Position numbers and translations under genes: made by a program. 64,000 nt of DNA from Leptospira kobayashii (GTDB taxonomy: Bacteria; Spirochaetota; Leptospiria; Leptospirales; Leptospiraceae): NCBI RefSeq assembly GCF_003114835.2, contig NZ_AP025028.1:310001-374000 (forward strand), given 5' to 3'. How positions within the stretch are numbered: position 1 is the first letter of the stretch; every line of letters starts with the position of its first letter. Positions 35,070-44,720 of the stretch are shown here, piece by piece. The notes below the pieces were generated by a model. It saw only the letters and a program-made list of their open reading frames with translations. It made no database searches and was not told the origin of the DNA.

Positions 35070-37022
35070 ATGGCTTTATCCCGAAAACTTTGGACTGCTT
35101 CCGGTCCGGAAACTTTACTTACAAAATTTAGAATCAAAATAGAAAAAGAAGAGGGGGTCTCCCTTCCCGATTACGATTCGTTTCATCACTGGTCGATTGT
35201 CCACTTGGAATCATTTTGGTCTCTTTGGGCTAAAGAATCCGGGTTTATCTTTCATAAAGCGCCGGATCGTATTTTGCAAAGGTCGGACAAATTTTGGGAA
35301 TCAAAATGGTTTGTCGGGGCCGAGCTGAATTTTGCGGAAAATCTTTTGGAAAAAGGAAAACCGGAGGATATCGCCATTCTTTACTTAGGCGAAGATGGAA
35401 AAAAGGAAACATTCACCTATTCTCAGTTAAAGTCTGAAGTTTTCAAACTAGCTTCTTATTTTAAAACCCTGGGTGTTTCTAAAGGGGACCGGGTATGCGG
35501 TTTGGTTCCCAATGCACCGGTTTCTACAATCGGAATGCTCGCCACCACTTCTTTAGGAGCCATTTGGTCCAGTGCCTCTCCCGATTTCGGAGCAAAGGGA
35601 ATTTTGGACAGGTTCGAACAGATTCAGCCGAAAGTATTGTTCGCAGTCGACGGTTATTTTTTCAAAGGCAAAAAGATTTCCATTTTGGATAAAGTGGGCG
35701 AGGTATCTGCAAAACTCGCATCGTTCGCGGATTATAAGTCGACGATCCTTTCTTCTTTTACAGGCGATTCATTCTTGTTAGATGGGATAACAAAACCGAT
35801 TCGTTATGACGATCTTCCGAAAGAAGAAAATGCGAAACCAAACTACGAATCCATATCGTTTCAGGATCCTGTTTACATTATGTTTTCTTCCGGTACGACC
35901 GGTCTTCCCAAATGCATTGTGCAAGGTGCGGGCGTTCTACTCAATCATACAAAGGAACTTGCACTGCATGCGAATCTTCATGCGGGAGAAAAATTATTTT
36001 ATTATACTACCTGCGGTTGGATGATGTGGAATTGGTCGCAAAGTGCTCTGGCATTGGGCGCCACCTTATGTCAGTATGATGGAAATCCGTTTCATCCCGA
36101 TTGGAAAACTCTTTGGCGTTTTGCAGAGGAAGAAGAGATCCAGGTTTTCGGAACCAGTGCCAAATACCTTTCCGTTATGGAACAGGATGGTGTCGAGCCT
36201 ATAGGTGAATTTCCTCTGTCAAAACTTAAGACCATTCTTTCTACAGGCAGCCCTTTGTATCCTTCCGGATTTCGTTATGTATATTCCAAAATAAAAAAGG
36301 ATGTACAACTTGCTTCCATTTCTGGAGGAACGGACTTGAACGGTTGTTTTGCGCTTGGGAATCCCGATCTACCTGTTTTTGAAGGAGAGATTCAATCCAG
36401 AGGTCTCGGGATGGATGTAAAAGTTTTTAACGAAAATGGACAGCCTGTGGAAAAAGAAAAAGGTGAACTGGTTTGCGAATCACCTTTTCCTTCGATGCCA
36501 CTTTTCTTTTGGAATGATAAAGACGGATCAAAATACCAATCCGCCTACTTTTCCCGATTTGAAAATATCTGGTGCCATGGTGATTTTGCGGAGCTGACGG
36601 AAAACAAAGGGATGATCATTTACGGAAGATCCGATGCTACTTTGAATCCGGGAGGAGTCCGGATCGGAACCGCCGATATTTATTCGGTCGTAGAAACTTT
36701 TTCGGAAATACAAGACTCGGTGATCATCGGACAGGAATATAAGGAAGATGTACGAATTGTACTTTTTTTGAAAATGAAAGAAGGTCGGAAATTGGAAGAT
36801 GAGTTGAAATCCCGTTTGAAAGATGCGATTCGTTCCGAAACTTCTCCCCGCCATGTACCTGCTTTGATTTTGGAAGTAAAAGATATTCCTTATACGGTGA
36901 ACGGTAAAAAAGTGGAGATAGCGGTGAGACAAACTGTCCAAGGTGAAACAGTGAAAAACAGTAACGCGCTCGCAAATCCCGAGTCACTTTCGTATTTTAA
37001 AGATATCCCCGAATTGAAGTAA
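35070..37022 (+). CDS. Acetoacetyl-CoA synthetase (acetoacetate-CoA ligase)
   Basis: 650 residues from the ATG at 35070, the family length; an ATG at 35022 would add 16 atypical residues, and neither has a strong SD. ANL-superfamily motifs: YIMFSSGTTGLPKCIVQ (P-loop), TTCGWMMWNW, ISGGTDLNGCFALGNPDLPVFEGEIQ, and YTVNGKKVEIAVRQ with the catalytic Lys. N-terminal SRKLWTASGPETLLTKF and FAENLL match the acetoacetate-specific group. Activates acetoacetate for fatty acid/ketone-body or poly-hydroxybutyrate metabolism in the cytoplasm. Divergent from the MBOAT gene. Confidence 0.9.
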   Translation: MALSRKLWTASGPETLLTKFRIKIEKEEGVSLPDYDSFHHWSIVHLESFWSLWAKESGFIFHKAPDRILQRSDKFWESKWFVGAELNFAENLLEKGKPEDIAILYLGEDGKKETFTYSQLKSEVFKLASYFKTLGVSKGDRVCGLVPNAPVSTIGMLATTSLGAIWSSASPDFGAKGILDRFEQIQPKVLFAVDGYFFKGKKISILDKVGEVSAKLASFADYKSTILSSFTGDSFLLDGITKPIRYDDLPKEENAKPNYESISFQDPVYIMFSSGTTGLPKCIVQGAGVLLNHTKELALHANLHAGEKLFYYTTCGWMMWNWSQSALALGATLCQYDGNPFHPDWKTLWRFAEEEEIQVFGTSAKYLSVMEQDGVEPIGEFPLSKLKTILSTGSPLYPSGFRYVYSKIKKDVQLASISGGTDLNGCFALGNPDLPVFEGEIQSRGLGMDVKVFNENGQPVEKEKGELVCESPFPSMPLFFWNDKDGSKYQSAYFSRFENIWCHGDFAELTENKGMIIYGRSDATLNPGGVRIGTADIYSVVETFSEIQDSVIIGQEYKEDVRIVLFLKMKEGRKLEDELKSRLKDAIRSETSPRHVPALILEVKDIPYTVNGKKVEIAVRQTVQGETVKNSNALANPESLSYFKDIPELK

Positions 37023-37029
37023 ACAGGTG

Positions 37030-38919
37030 TTAATCGATTTTGATATAAAAGTAAAATTCGGAACCGACACCCATTTCCGTTTTTAATTTGAGGTCGGAAT
37101 CCATTAAATTGAGAAGGCTTTTGGAAATGGAAAGACCGAGTCCGGTTCCGCCAAACTGTTTGTATATGGAATAATTGGCTTGTTTGAATTCCGCAAATAA
37201 AGATTCAATTTCCTCCGCTCTGATCCCGAGCCCTGAGTCCGTTACTGAAAAACGGATCAGATCGTTTTCTTTGGAAATGGAAAGAATGACTTTTCCCGAA
37301 TTGGTAAACTTAATCGCATTGGAGATCAGATTCGTTAATACCTGATGGATTCGAAGGGGGTCACCCCAAACTGATTTCGGTAAATCGTCGGCAATCAGCA
37401 CATCCAGAAAAAGATCTTTTTGTTTTGCAATCGGCCTTTGTTCCAATGTTATATCATCAACTAATGTCTGTAAGGAAAAATTTTCCTTTTGGATTTCAAC
37501 TTTTCCCGCTTCCAGACGGCTTTGTTCCAATATGTTTGAAACCAATGCCACAACATGTTCGGCGGATTTCTGAACCAATTTCAATTCCGTCTGACTTTCT
37601 TTGTTGCTTTCCTTTTCAGTCAATAATTCAAGATATGCCAACATGGAATGGATGGGGCTTCTGATTTCGTGGCTTAAGTAAGCAAGTATCTCCGACTTCG
37701 ATTTTGCGAGTTTTAATGCGGTATTTTTTTCCGTAGTTGTTGTAAGTGCATATTGTTCGATCATCTTGTACTGACTACTGGTTGCCAAAGCGAAAAATAA
37801 AACTTGGATAAACTGGGAGATTTTTACAATATGAAGAGTAAGAAAAGAATTTGGGATCAAACTGTAATTTCGCATGACTGCGATGATAATGGAAACAATC
37901 ACCACTATGATTCCTCTGCGTATCCATTTTTCGGAATAGTTTAACTTTCTTCTGGTTAATACCACAAAAAGAAAAATAACAATGATTAGACTAAGGAAAG
38001 GAAGGACCCTGGATATATAAGAATAAGAGATAAAAAAAGTAAGCGGGGCGACCGATCCTGCCAAAATTAAAAACGAATATACCGTATAACGGTATATTTT
38101 GTTTTCTTTCATAAACGGAAAAAAAGAGTATATGAAATAAACTCCAAACACGATCGAGAGGGAGCTGGTGATGTGATTCACATAATTACTGATTCCAGCA
38201 ACTTCAGGATAAAAGAACTCCTGTAAGTGGCCGCTTTGTGAAGCGAGAAACATGGAGAGAGTGAATCCGAAAAAAGAGTAAGTTAAAAAAGTAATGTTTC
38301 TGGAGTAAAAATAACTTAATAATTGATAGATGGATATGAAAAGGATACTCCCGTAAAACAATCCATAGGCCATTTCCGTTCGCGCCGCATTTGCAATGAT
38401 GACATCTCCTTTGCAAACTTCGACGGGAAAACGAATCGAGCCTTCCGACTTGACTCGTATAAAGATCCCTTTTTGATACGCTCCTTCCGTCATACGTAAG
38501 GAAAAAGGCCGGATGGGAATGATTCTATTTGCAAACGGCCTATCATCTCCCATGTATCTTTCCACCCAAGTTCCTTTCTCTTCCACTTGGTAAAAATCCA
38601 AATTATCGATCAAAGGATTGTCTATTACCAGCCAATATCTTGCATTTTGGTGGGGAAAATCCGGTTTCCAGTAAAACCAAAAGGCCGACTTGGAATACCC
38701 TATATTGTGATCGGGCTTTGTTTTTTGTTTAAAATCATTTAATGTCTGTTTGCCTAGAATTTCGTTAAAACTTACATTTGCCGATTTATCTTCCCAATAT
38801 ACCATTTCTTTCGAATGGTCTTTGCACGGGGAATTTGTTTCAGCGAAACGGGAGAGAAAAGCCAATGGCACGAGGATAAGGAAGATTATAATTAGGATTC
38901 GTACCAGTAAATATCGCAT
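37030..38919 (-). CDS. 7TMR-DISM sensor histidine kinase
   Basis: 629 residues. An N-terminal signal/anchor, then a periplasmic 7TMR-DISMED2 jelly-roll domain (about 30-180; WEDKSANVSFNEILGKQ, SAFWFYWKPDF, YWLVIDNP, FPVEV), a seven-helix 7TMR-DISM block (about 190-390), a HisKA domain with H417 in LAYLSHEIRSPIHSML and HATPase (NLISNAIKFTNSG, VTDSGLGIRAEEIESLFAEF, GTGLGLSISKSLL). DISMED domains are thought to bind carbohydrates or other small ligands. No response regulator is adjacent. Convergent with the acetoacetyl-CoA synthetase gene, seven bp apart. Confidence 0.93.
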   Translation of the reverse strand: MRYLLVRILIIIFLILVPLAFLSRFAETNSPCKDHSKEMVYWEDKSANVSFNEILGKQTLNDFKQKTKPDHNIGYSKSAFWFYWKPDFPHQNARYWLVIDNPLIDNLDFYQVEEKGTWVERYMGDDRPFANRIIPIRPFSLRMTEGAYQKGIFIRVKSEGSIRFPVEVCKGDVIIANAARTEMAYGLFYGSILFISIYQLLSYFYSRNITFLTYSFFGFTLSMFLASQSGHLQEFFYPEVAGISNYVNHITSSLSIVFGVYFIYSFFPFMKENKIYRYTVYSFLILAGSVAPLTFFISYSYISRVLPFLSLIIVIFLFVVLTRRKLNYSEKWIRRGIIVVIVSIIIAVMRNYSLIPNSFLTLHIVKISQFIQVLFFALATSSQYKMIEQYALTTTTEKNTALKLAKSKSEILAYLSHEIRSPIHSMLAYLELLTEKESNKESQTELKLVQKSAEHVVALVSNILEQSRLEAGKVEIQKENFSLQTLVDDITLEQRPIAKQKDLFLDVLIADDLPKSVWGDPLRIHQVLTNLISNAIKFTNSGKVILSISKENDLIRFSVTDSGLGIRAEEIESLFAEFKQANYSIYKQFGGTGLGLSISKSLLNLMDSDLKLKTEMGVGSEFYFYIKID

Positions 38920-39079
38920 AGTAATGAGACTTTGTATAGAATCTCCCTTGAATTTGTGTTAGTCAAATTGCTTTTAAGGAGCGAAGGGGTTTGTATGCAA
39001 TAAATTTCGGAATAGGAATAGATGCATCATGCCCCTTCTGGGATAAGACTGATTTTTTTTGAAGAAACCGTGTTTTTTT

Positions 39080-40048
39080 CTAAATTAACCCTTTCGTTTT
39101 TAGGAATTCTTCATTATAAATCTTGGATTGGTAACGGGCACCGCCATCACATAGAACGGTTACGATCGTATGCCCCGGCCCTAAGGTTTTTGCCGTTTGG
39201 TATGCTGCCGCCACATTGATTCCAACCGACCCTCCCATAAAGAGTCCGTCTTTTTTGAGAAGTATGTTTAGAATCCGTAAACATTCTTTATCGTCGATTC
39301 GAAGGGCATCGTCAACCGGCATCCCTTCCATATTCTTTGTTATACGACCTTGTCCGATCCCTTCCGTAATGGAACTTCCTTCGACGGAGATTGTACCTGT
39401 CTTGATAAAGGAGTAAATTCCGGAACCATGGGGATCCGCTACAATGCATTTGATTTTCGGGTTTTTTTCTTTGAAATACAATGCAGTTCCCGAATAGGTT
39501 CCGCCGGTTCCCAAGGAAGCAATCCATACATCTACTTTGCCATCCGTCTGCTTCCAAATTTCCGGTCCTGTGGTTTCAAAATGCGCCTTTCTATTTGCCA
39601 AGTTGTCGAATTGGTTTGCCCAAATGGCGTTGGGAGTTTCTTTTGCGATTCGTTCGGAAACACGTACATAATTATCAGGATTCGTATATGGAACTGCAGG
39701 GACGAGTTTGACTTCGGCACCTAATGTGCGCAAGGTTTCTATTTTTTCCTGCGACTGGGTTTCAGGGATAATGATTACCGCTTTGTAACCTTTCGCATTG
39801 CAGATATGCGTAATCCCTATTCCCGTATTTCCGGCTGTCCCTTCCACCACGGTGCCACCGGGTTTGAGCAATCCGTTTTTTTCCGCTTCGGCTATAATGT
39901 AATGAGCCGCTCTGTCTTTTACGGAACCTCCCGGGTTCATAAACTCCGCTTTGCCTAAAATTTCACAACCAGTCTCGTCGCTCAGTGAGTTGATACGGAT
40001 GAGTGGGGTGTTTCCCACAGATTCAATGAAACCTTTTTTGATATCCAT
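39080..40048 (-). CDS. cysK: Cysteine synthase (O-acetylserine sulfhydrylase family)
   Basis: 322 residues from the ATG at 40048; the longer reading to 40102 would overlap the divergent gene's start. PLP Lys in NPGGSVKDRAA, substrate loop EGTAGNTGIG (TAGNTG instead of the commoner TSGNTG), phosphate-binding GTGGTYSG and GGSVGINVA. Makes cysteine from O-acetylserine and sulfide. The TAGNTG variant occurs in a subgroup also labelled cysteine synthase; substrate preference is not certain. No cysE next to it. Confidence 0.85.
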   Translation of the reverse strand: MDIKKGFIESVGNTPLIRINSLSDETGCEILGKAEFMNPGGSVKDRAAHYIIAEAEKNGLLKPGGTVVEGTAGNTGIGITHICNAKGYKAVIIIPETQSQEKIETLRTLGAEVKLVPAVPYTNPDNYVRVSERIAKETPNAIWANQFDNLANRKAHFETTGPEIWKQTDGKVDVWIASLGTGGTYSGTALYFKEKNPKIKCIVADPHGSGIYSFIKTGTISVEGSSITEGIGQGRITKNMEGMPVDDALRIDDKECLRILNILLKKDGLFMGGSVGINVAAAYQTAKTLGPGHTIVTVLCDGGARYQSKIYNEEFLKTKGLI

Positions 40049-40101
40049 AGATGAAGATTCTAGCTTGACTCCTCTTAGTATTACTTCAAATTTCCAGGAC
40101 A

Positions 40102-41427
40102 ATGTTGCAAGCCATTCTGAATTGGTTCCGTCCTGCCAGTGCCATCTCTCTCAAACCGACAAAAGAAATCCAAGAAGCTTACCCAAAGTACCGTTGGCGT
40201 ATCTTGGAATCCACCTTTCTTGGTTACACTACCTTTTATCTGCTTCGTAACAATTTTTCCCCTGTTTCGAAGGAAATTGGCGAAGCGTTAAGCTATTCTA
40301 GACAAGATATTGGAGATATATTGGCCGTAACGGCAATTACGTACGGACTTGGCAAATTCATTATGGGAGCGTTGTCCGATCGTTCCAATCCTAGAAAGTT
40401 TATGACTGTGGGATTGATTCTCACTGCAATTTTGAATTTTTCATTCGGCTTTACAAACCACTATTGGGTGCATTTGGTACTTTGGGGATTAAACGGTCTC
40501 GTGCAAGGGATGGGGTGGCCACCTTGCGGTCGTTCGCTGGGACATTGGTATTCCGTGAGCGAAAGGGGAAAAACATTCGCCTTCTGGAATATTGCTCATA
40601 ATATCGGCGGTGGTCTCGTAGGAGTCATTGCTTCCTATTCCGCATCTTATTTCGGATGGCAGTATGCATTTTTTATTCCGGGAGTCATTGCACTCGTCGG
40701 TGCCGCCTATCTTTACTTTCGTTTGGTGGATACACCTCAATCCGTCGGTCTTCCTCCCATAGAAGAATTCAATCAAGATCATCCTCCCGAAGAGGCGAAA
40801 AACGAAGATCATGAGAAAGAGCTGAGCACGAAGGAATTAATCATTCACAATGTTCTACTCAATAAATACATTTGGCTTTTCTCCATTGCCAATTTTTTCG
40901 TTTATATCATTCGTTACAGTTTGATTGATTGGGGACCGACTTACCTAAAAGAGGTGAAAGGTGCCAATCTGGAAAGCGGAGGGATTTCCACGCTTGTGCT
41001 TGAGTTTGGCGGAATCGGTTCTACTTTACTGATGGGTTGGATCTCCGACAAAGCGGGAGGAAGGAGAGGAATGGTGAGTTTGCTTTGTATCATTCCTATC
41101 TTTTTCGCCTTTCTCGGAATTATCTATAACCCTCCCGGAAATATAATGATCGATTTTATTTTGTTCGGAATCATCGGGTTGTTTATTTATCCTCCTGTTA
41201 TGTTGCTCGGAGTCGCCGGATTGGATTTCACTTCCAAAAAAGCTGTGGGAACTGCGGCGGGATTTATCGGCTTGTTCGGAGCTTTGGGCAGAACCGTACA
41301 AGGCAAAGGCTTGGGTTGGCTTGTGGACCATTATTCGTGGAACGAGGCTTTGGCGGCGATCGTCATCGCCACCCTTTTTGCAATTCTTTTGCTTTCCTTT
41401 ACTTGGCGCTTGAAACCGAGAGGGTAA
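40102..41427 (+). CDS. MFS transporter of the OPA family (GlpT/UhpT-like)
   Basis: 441 residues and 12 membrane helices. [31 protein letters not shown] in helix 1, [33 protein letters not shown], and [35 protein letters not shown] are organophosphate:phosphate antiporter signatures (the Arg in WPPCGR and the RG following). Likely imports a phosphorylated solute, e.g. glycerol-3-phosphate or hexose phosphate, in exchange for phosphate. Divergent from cysK with a 53 bp gap. Confidence 0.9.
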   Translation: MLQAILNWFRPASAISLKPTKEIQEAYPKYRWRILESTFLGYTTFYLLRNNFSPVSKEIGEALSYSRQDIGDILAVTAITYGLGKFIMGALSDRSNPRKFMTVGLILTAILNFSFGFTNHYWVHLVLWGLNGLVQGMGWPPCGRSLGHWYSVSERGKTFAFWNIAHNIGGGLVGVIASYSASYFGWQYAFFIPGVIALVGAAYLYFRLVDTPQSVGLPPIEEFNQDHPPEEAKNEDHEKELSTKELIIHNVLLNKYIWLFSIANFFVYIIRYSLIDWGPTYLKEVKGANLESGGISTLVLEFGGIGSTLLMGWISDKAGGRRGMVSLLCIIPIFFAFLGIIYNPPGNIMIDFILFGIIGLFIYPPVMLLGVAGLDFTSKKAVGTAAGFIGLFGALGRTVQGKGLGWLVDHYSWNEALAAIVIATLFAILLLSFTWRLKPRG

Positions 41428-41481
41428 AGGGTTTTTTCAAGTATGGATTTTTTTTGGATTTTGAAAAATCATATTCTTTTT

Positions 41482-42168
41482 TCATTTGTCCTGCTTGTTT
41501 CTTAAAAACTCGCGAATTACATTTTCTCTTACGGATCTGCTGCTTTCCGTATTTTTTACAACGCGCTCCAAAACTTCCTTGGGCGCGATTCTAGGGTGAC
41601 CGGTAAGAAGAGGGGGTTTGGGATCATACTCTAACCAGAGTTCGATTTCTTTCGCTCTTTCTTCTCCTTCTATGATTTTTACCAGGTCCAATGCAAAGTC
41701 GATTCCCGAAGTGATTCCACCTCCTGTGATTCTATTTCCATCCCAAACCACTCTATCGGGATTCGGTATGGCACCAAAATAAGAAAGTAGATCCAAAGAA
41801 CGCCAGTGGCTGGTTGCTTGGTATCCTTGTAAAAGACCGGCGGCTCCTAATACCAAAGAACCTGTACAAACGGAAGAAACATAGTTTGCCGAACCGCCCA
41901 ATCGTTCCAATTCTTTCAGGAAGTCGGGATTTAGAATCACTTCGTTCACTCCGTATCCACCGGGAACAAATAGAATATCTACGGATTCGATCTCGGATAT
42001 ATCGTATTCCGCTTCTATTTTAAGACTTCCGTTACAAGTGATTTTTTTTCCTCCCAGACCGATGATTTTGATTTCCCAGTCTTTAATCTTTGTAAATACC
42101 TCATAAGGTCCTACAAAATCCAAGATGGTTACTTCTTCGAATAATATCATTCCTATGATCAGCTTCAT
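41482..42168 (-). CDS. DJ-1/PfpI (GATase1-like) family protein
   Basis: 228 residues with SD GGAGG. N-terminal MILFEEVTILDFVGPYEVFTK and the nucleophile elbow VSSVCTGSLVLGAAGLLQG, with Cys in VCTGS, as in isonitrile-hydratase/transcription-factor-like DJ-1 proteins (InhA, AraC-N-terminal type). No DNA-binding domain. GYQATSHW provides the partner His. Reaction unknown: isonitrile hydratase, glyoxalase or chaperone are options. Convergent with the OPA transporter. Confidence 0.87.
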   Translation of the reverse strand: MKLIIGMILFEEVTILDFVGPYEVFTKIKDWEIKIIGLGGKKITCNGSLKIEAEYDISEIESVDILFVPGGYGVNEVILNPDFLKELERLGGSANYVSSVCTGSLVLGAAGLLQGYQATSHWRSLDLLSYFGAIPNPDRVVWDGNRITGGGITSGIDFALDLVKIIEGEERAKEIELWLEYDPKPPLLTGHPRIAPKEVLERVVKNTESSRSVRENVIREFLRNKQDK

Positions 42169-42369
42169 GGAATCTTTCCTCCGATGGCCCCGAGTGGGAT
42201 GTGGATTGTTTTGTTATATCGCATAAATATTGTTAACTTTTTCAACTCGTTTTATCCTCGTTCTAAAGGATTTTTGATCCTGGTTTAAATCGAAAACGTA
42301 ATGATAAAAAATCATTGCCAATGAAGATTCCAATCCGCAACCATTTGATATAACAAATCTAGCCATTCA

Positions 42370-43419
42370 ATGAAACAAAAAACAACCGCAAAAACAAATA
42401 TCTATTGGAGACTTTACCAAGACGAACCGGTTCTAAAGCCCTCCTTTCCTTTTCCCGTTTTATCCGATCCCAGTTTTTTATTCCCCGAGGACAGTCTTGA
42501 TCACCAATGGCATTTATTCGCGCATACGGTCTTCGGGATCGTTCATTATAAGTCGGAAAATGGGATCGAATGGTCCAAGCCGAAACAAATCCTATCAAAT
42601 GCTATGCGGCCGTTCATTTACACGGAAAACGCGACTTATTATCTCTATTATGAAAAGTACAAACCGTTCTCTTTCCTGTTATCTTGGTTGAAAGGTCGCA
42701 AATGGAAATCGGAGATCCAGGTTCGAACCAGTTTGGATTTGAAAACATGGTCGGAACCCAAAACCATTCTCACTCCTACGAAAGATTGGCATTCCGATCC
42801 GGAATGGGGCGACTCTGTTGGTAATCCTTGTTTGGTGAAAGTGGGAAACCGTTACCGTCTATATTTTTCATCTTCCTTGGTTTCCGTTCCCGACTGCGGA
42901 TTTTGCGAGCCATTGCATATTAGTGTTGCAGATTCGGCATCGCCATTGGGTCCTTTCGCTTTGTTCAGCAAACCCATATTATCTGCAAATACTATGGACC
43001 CTTATTCCAACTTAAGTGCGGGTTCCATCAAAGTTGTTCGTTGGAAGGATCGCCTGTTCGGATTTCAGAATGGGATTTTTTGGAATCAAAAAACCGGGGA
43101 GTCAGGATCGGCCATCTTATTTTTACAATCGGAAGATGGAATTCATTGGGATCGTATCAACGATACACCCATTCTCGGACCGACCGGGCAAGGTTGGAAG
43201 GCAAGCCATGTATCATCTTGCGATGTGAAATTTTCAGAGTCCGAAAAAGTATTTATCGTCTATTTCAATGCCAGAAACAAACCTCATTGGTCTAAAGGAA
43301 AAGAAGCAATCGGGCTCTTTGTCGGGAAAGTGGAAGAAGAGATTTCCTTACCCGTTTCTAAAAAGAATTCCAAAAAGAGGGTGATTTCCAAAAAGGCGAA
43401 ATCTAAAAAGAAAAGATGA
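42370..43419 (+). CDS. Glycoside hydrolase family 43/32-like beta-propeller protein
   Basis: 349 residues. Repeated strand pairs such as PVLSDPSFLFPE, WHLFAHTVFGIVHYKSENGIEW, ATYYLYYEKYKPF, VRTSLDLKTWSEPKTIL and GNPCLVKVGNRYRLYFSSS are typical of five-bladed GH43/GH32/GH130-like propellers. No confirmed catalytic triad can be assigned. No signal peptide; an unusual Lys/Ser-rich basic tail (last 25 residues) precedes the stop. Overlaps the pirin start by 4 bp, so the two are one operon. Confidence 0.7.
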   Translation: MKQKTTAKTNIYWRLYQDEPVLKPSFPFPVLSDPSFLFPEDSLDHQWHLFAHTVFGIVHYKSENGIEWSKPKQILSNAMRPFIYTENATYYLYYEKYKPFSFLLSWLKGRKWKSEIQVRTSLDLKTWSEPKTILTPTKDWHSDPEWGDSVGNPCLVKVGNRYRLYFSSSLVSVPDCGFCEPLHISVADSASPLGPFALFSKPILSANTMDPYSNLSAGSIKVVRWKDRLFGFQNGIFWNQKTGESGSAILFLQSEDGIHWDRINDTPILGPTGQGWKASHVSSCDVKFSESEKVFIVYFNARNKPHWSKGKEAIGLFVGKVEEEISLPVSKKNSKKRVISKKAKSKKKR

Positions 43420-44276
43420 AATTTTTCAAAGGCCACGAAAAAGATTTAGGCGATCATTTCACAGTAAAAAGACTTCTTCCTTCGATGGAAAAAAGAGCGA
43501 TAGGCCCTTTTGTTTTTTTAGATCATTTCGGTCCTGTGCCGGTTGTCACCGGAAAAGAATTGGTTGTTCGCGCCCATCCTCATATAGGTCTTTCTACGAT
43601 TACCTTTTTGTACAGCGGAGTCATTGAACATCGGGATAGTTTGGGAGTGTTTCAACCGATTCGTCCCTATGAAACAAATTGGATGACGGCAGGTTCGGGA
43701 ATTGCACATAGCGAACGTTCGGTTTTAGACGATCAATATTCGTCTTTTGAAGGTTTGCAAACCTGGGTGGCACTTCCCAAAGAAAAGGAAGAGATGGAGC
43801 CCGGCTTTCAACATCTTTCCAAAGAAGAGATTCCGGTTTATGAAAAAGAAGGAATCATTGTACGGTTATTAGGTGGTGAGTTTCTGGGACTGGTTTCAAC
43901 CGCACATGTTCATTCTCCTTTGTTTTATGCGGATGTGGAAGTGAAGCCTGTCGCCGGTCGGATTCAATGGAATGTAAAACCTGAACAAGAAGCGGGGATT
44001 TACGTAGCTCGTGGTAAGATCAAAGTCGCCAATACGGAGCTTGGTGTGGGAAATATGATCAGCTATGATTTGGGTGCTTCCGTGGAATTTGAAGCCTTAG
44101 AAGACAGCCGTTTGATGTTACTCGGTGGAGAGCCTCTCCCTGAAAAAAGAAATCTCTGGTGGAACTTTGTTTCTACTTCCCAGGAATTGATCGATAAGGC
44201 AAAAGAAAGTTATCAAAATGATACTTTCCCGCGTGTGCCGGGAGAAACGGAAAAGATTCCTTTACCGCCCTTGTAA
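43416..44276 (+). CDS. Pirin family protein
   Basis: 286 residues, normal length. Bicupin with metal ligands in RAHPHIGLSTITFLYSGVIEHRDSLG (His pair plus His/Glu) and the typical NWMTAGSGIAHSER. Metal-binding, sometimes with quercetinase activity or acting as a redox-sensing partner. Translation is probably coupled with the propeller gene. Its last 15 bp overlap the convergent thioesterase gene. Confidence 0.92.
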   Translation: MKFFKGHEKDLGDHFTVKRLLPSMEKRAIGPFVFLDHFGPVPVVTGKELVVRAHPHIGLSTITFLYSGVIEHRDSLGVFQPIRPYETNWMTAGSGIAHSERSVLDDQYSSFEGLQTWVALPKEKEEMEPGFQHLSKEEIPVYEKEGIIVRLLGGEFLGLVSTAHVHSPLFYADVEVKPVAGRIQWNVKPEQEAGIYVARGKIKVANTELGVGNMISYDLGASVEFEALEDSRLMLLGGEPLPEKRNLWWNFVSTSQELIDKAKESYQNDTFPRVPGETEKIPLPPL

Positions 44277-44675
44277 GTATTCTGACATTCCTTCTCTAAG
44301 AGCCTCAGGCCATTCCACCAAGCTGAGGCTCGATAAAGTGGCAAAACCAAACAGAAATTCTGCGGTACATCTACATTCTCCGTTACAGAAAGCGGTGATA
44401 CTGACCAGGATATTTTTTTCTCTTAATCTTTTCACATTCAAAGAGAATTGCAGCCGGTCACCAAGGAACGAAGGTTTTAAGAATCTGGCTACAATTCGCA
44501 TAGCAGGGATTCCTTGGTGTTCTTTGATTACAATTTTAGAAAAGCTATGACCGAGATGAGAAAACCAGTCTTCCACTACTTCCATAAATAGATTGAAATA
44601 CTGAGGAGTAAATACGACTCCTGCCGGGTCGCAGTGTTGGAACCTGACGGCTTTCATTGTTTCGTAGGTTTTCAT
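44262..44675 (-). CDS. Acyl-CoA thioesterase (4HBT hotdog family)
   Basis: 137 residues. VRFQHCDPAGVVFTPQYFNLFMEVVEDWF is the hotdog helix with the catalytic Asp of the 4-hydroxybenzoyl-CoA thioesterase type; VIKEHQGIPAMRIVARFLKPSFLGDRL follows. Hydrolyses an acyl-CoA; the chain is unknown. A second Met (44657) is possible as start; neither has a strong SD. Same strand as, and 45 bp after, the epimerase gene. Confidence 0.87.
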   Translation of the reverse strand: MKTYETMKAVRFQHCDPAGVVFTPQYFNLFMEVVEDWFSHLGHSFSKIVIKEHQGIPAMRIVARFLKPSFLGDRLQFSLNVKRLREKNILVSITAFCNGECRCTAEFLFGFATLSSLSLVEWPEALREGMSEYLQGR

Positions 44676-44720
44676 GGTTTTGTTTTCGGTACTAAATGCA
44701 AATGGTAGGGACCGGTTCGA

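Noticed and set aside
40049..40102. Longer start for cysteine synthase
   Set aside because: Would consume the divergent transporter's start; the MDIKKGF start matches the family.
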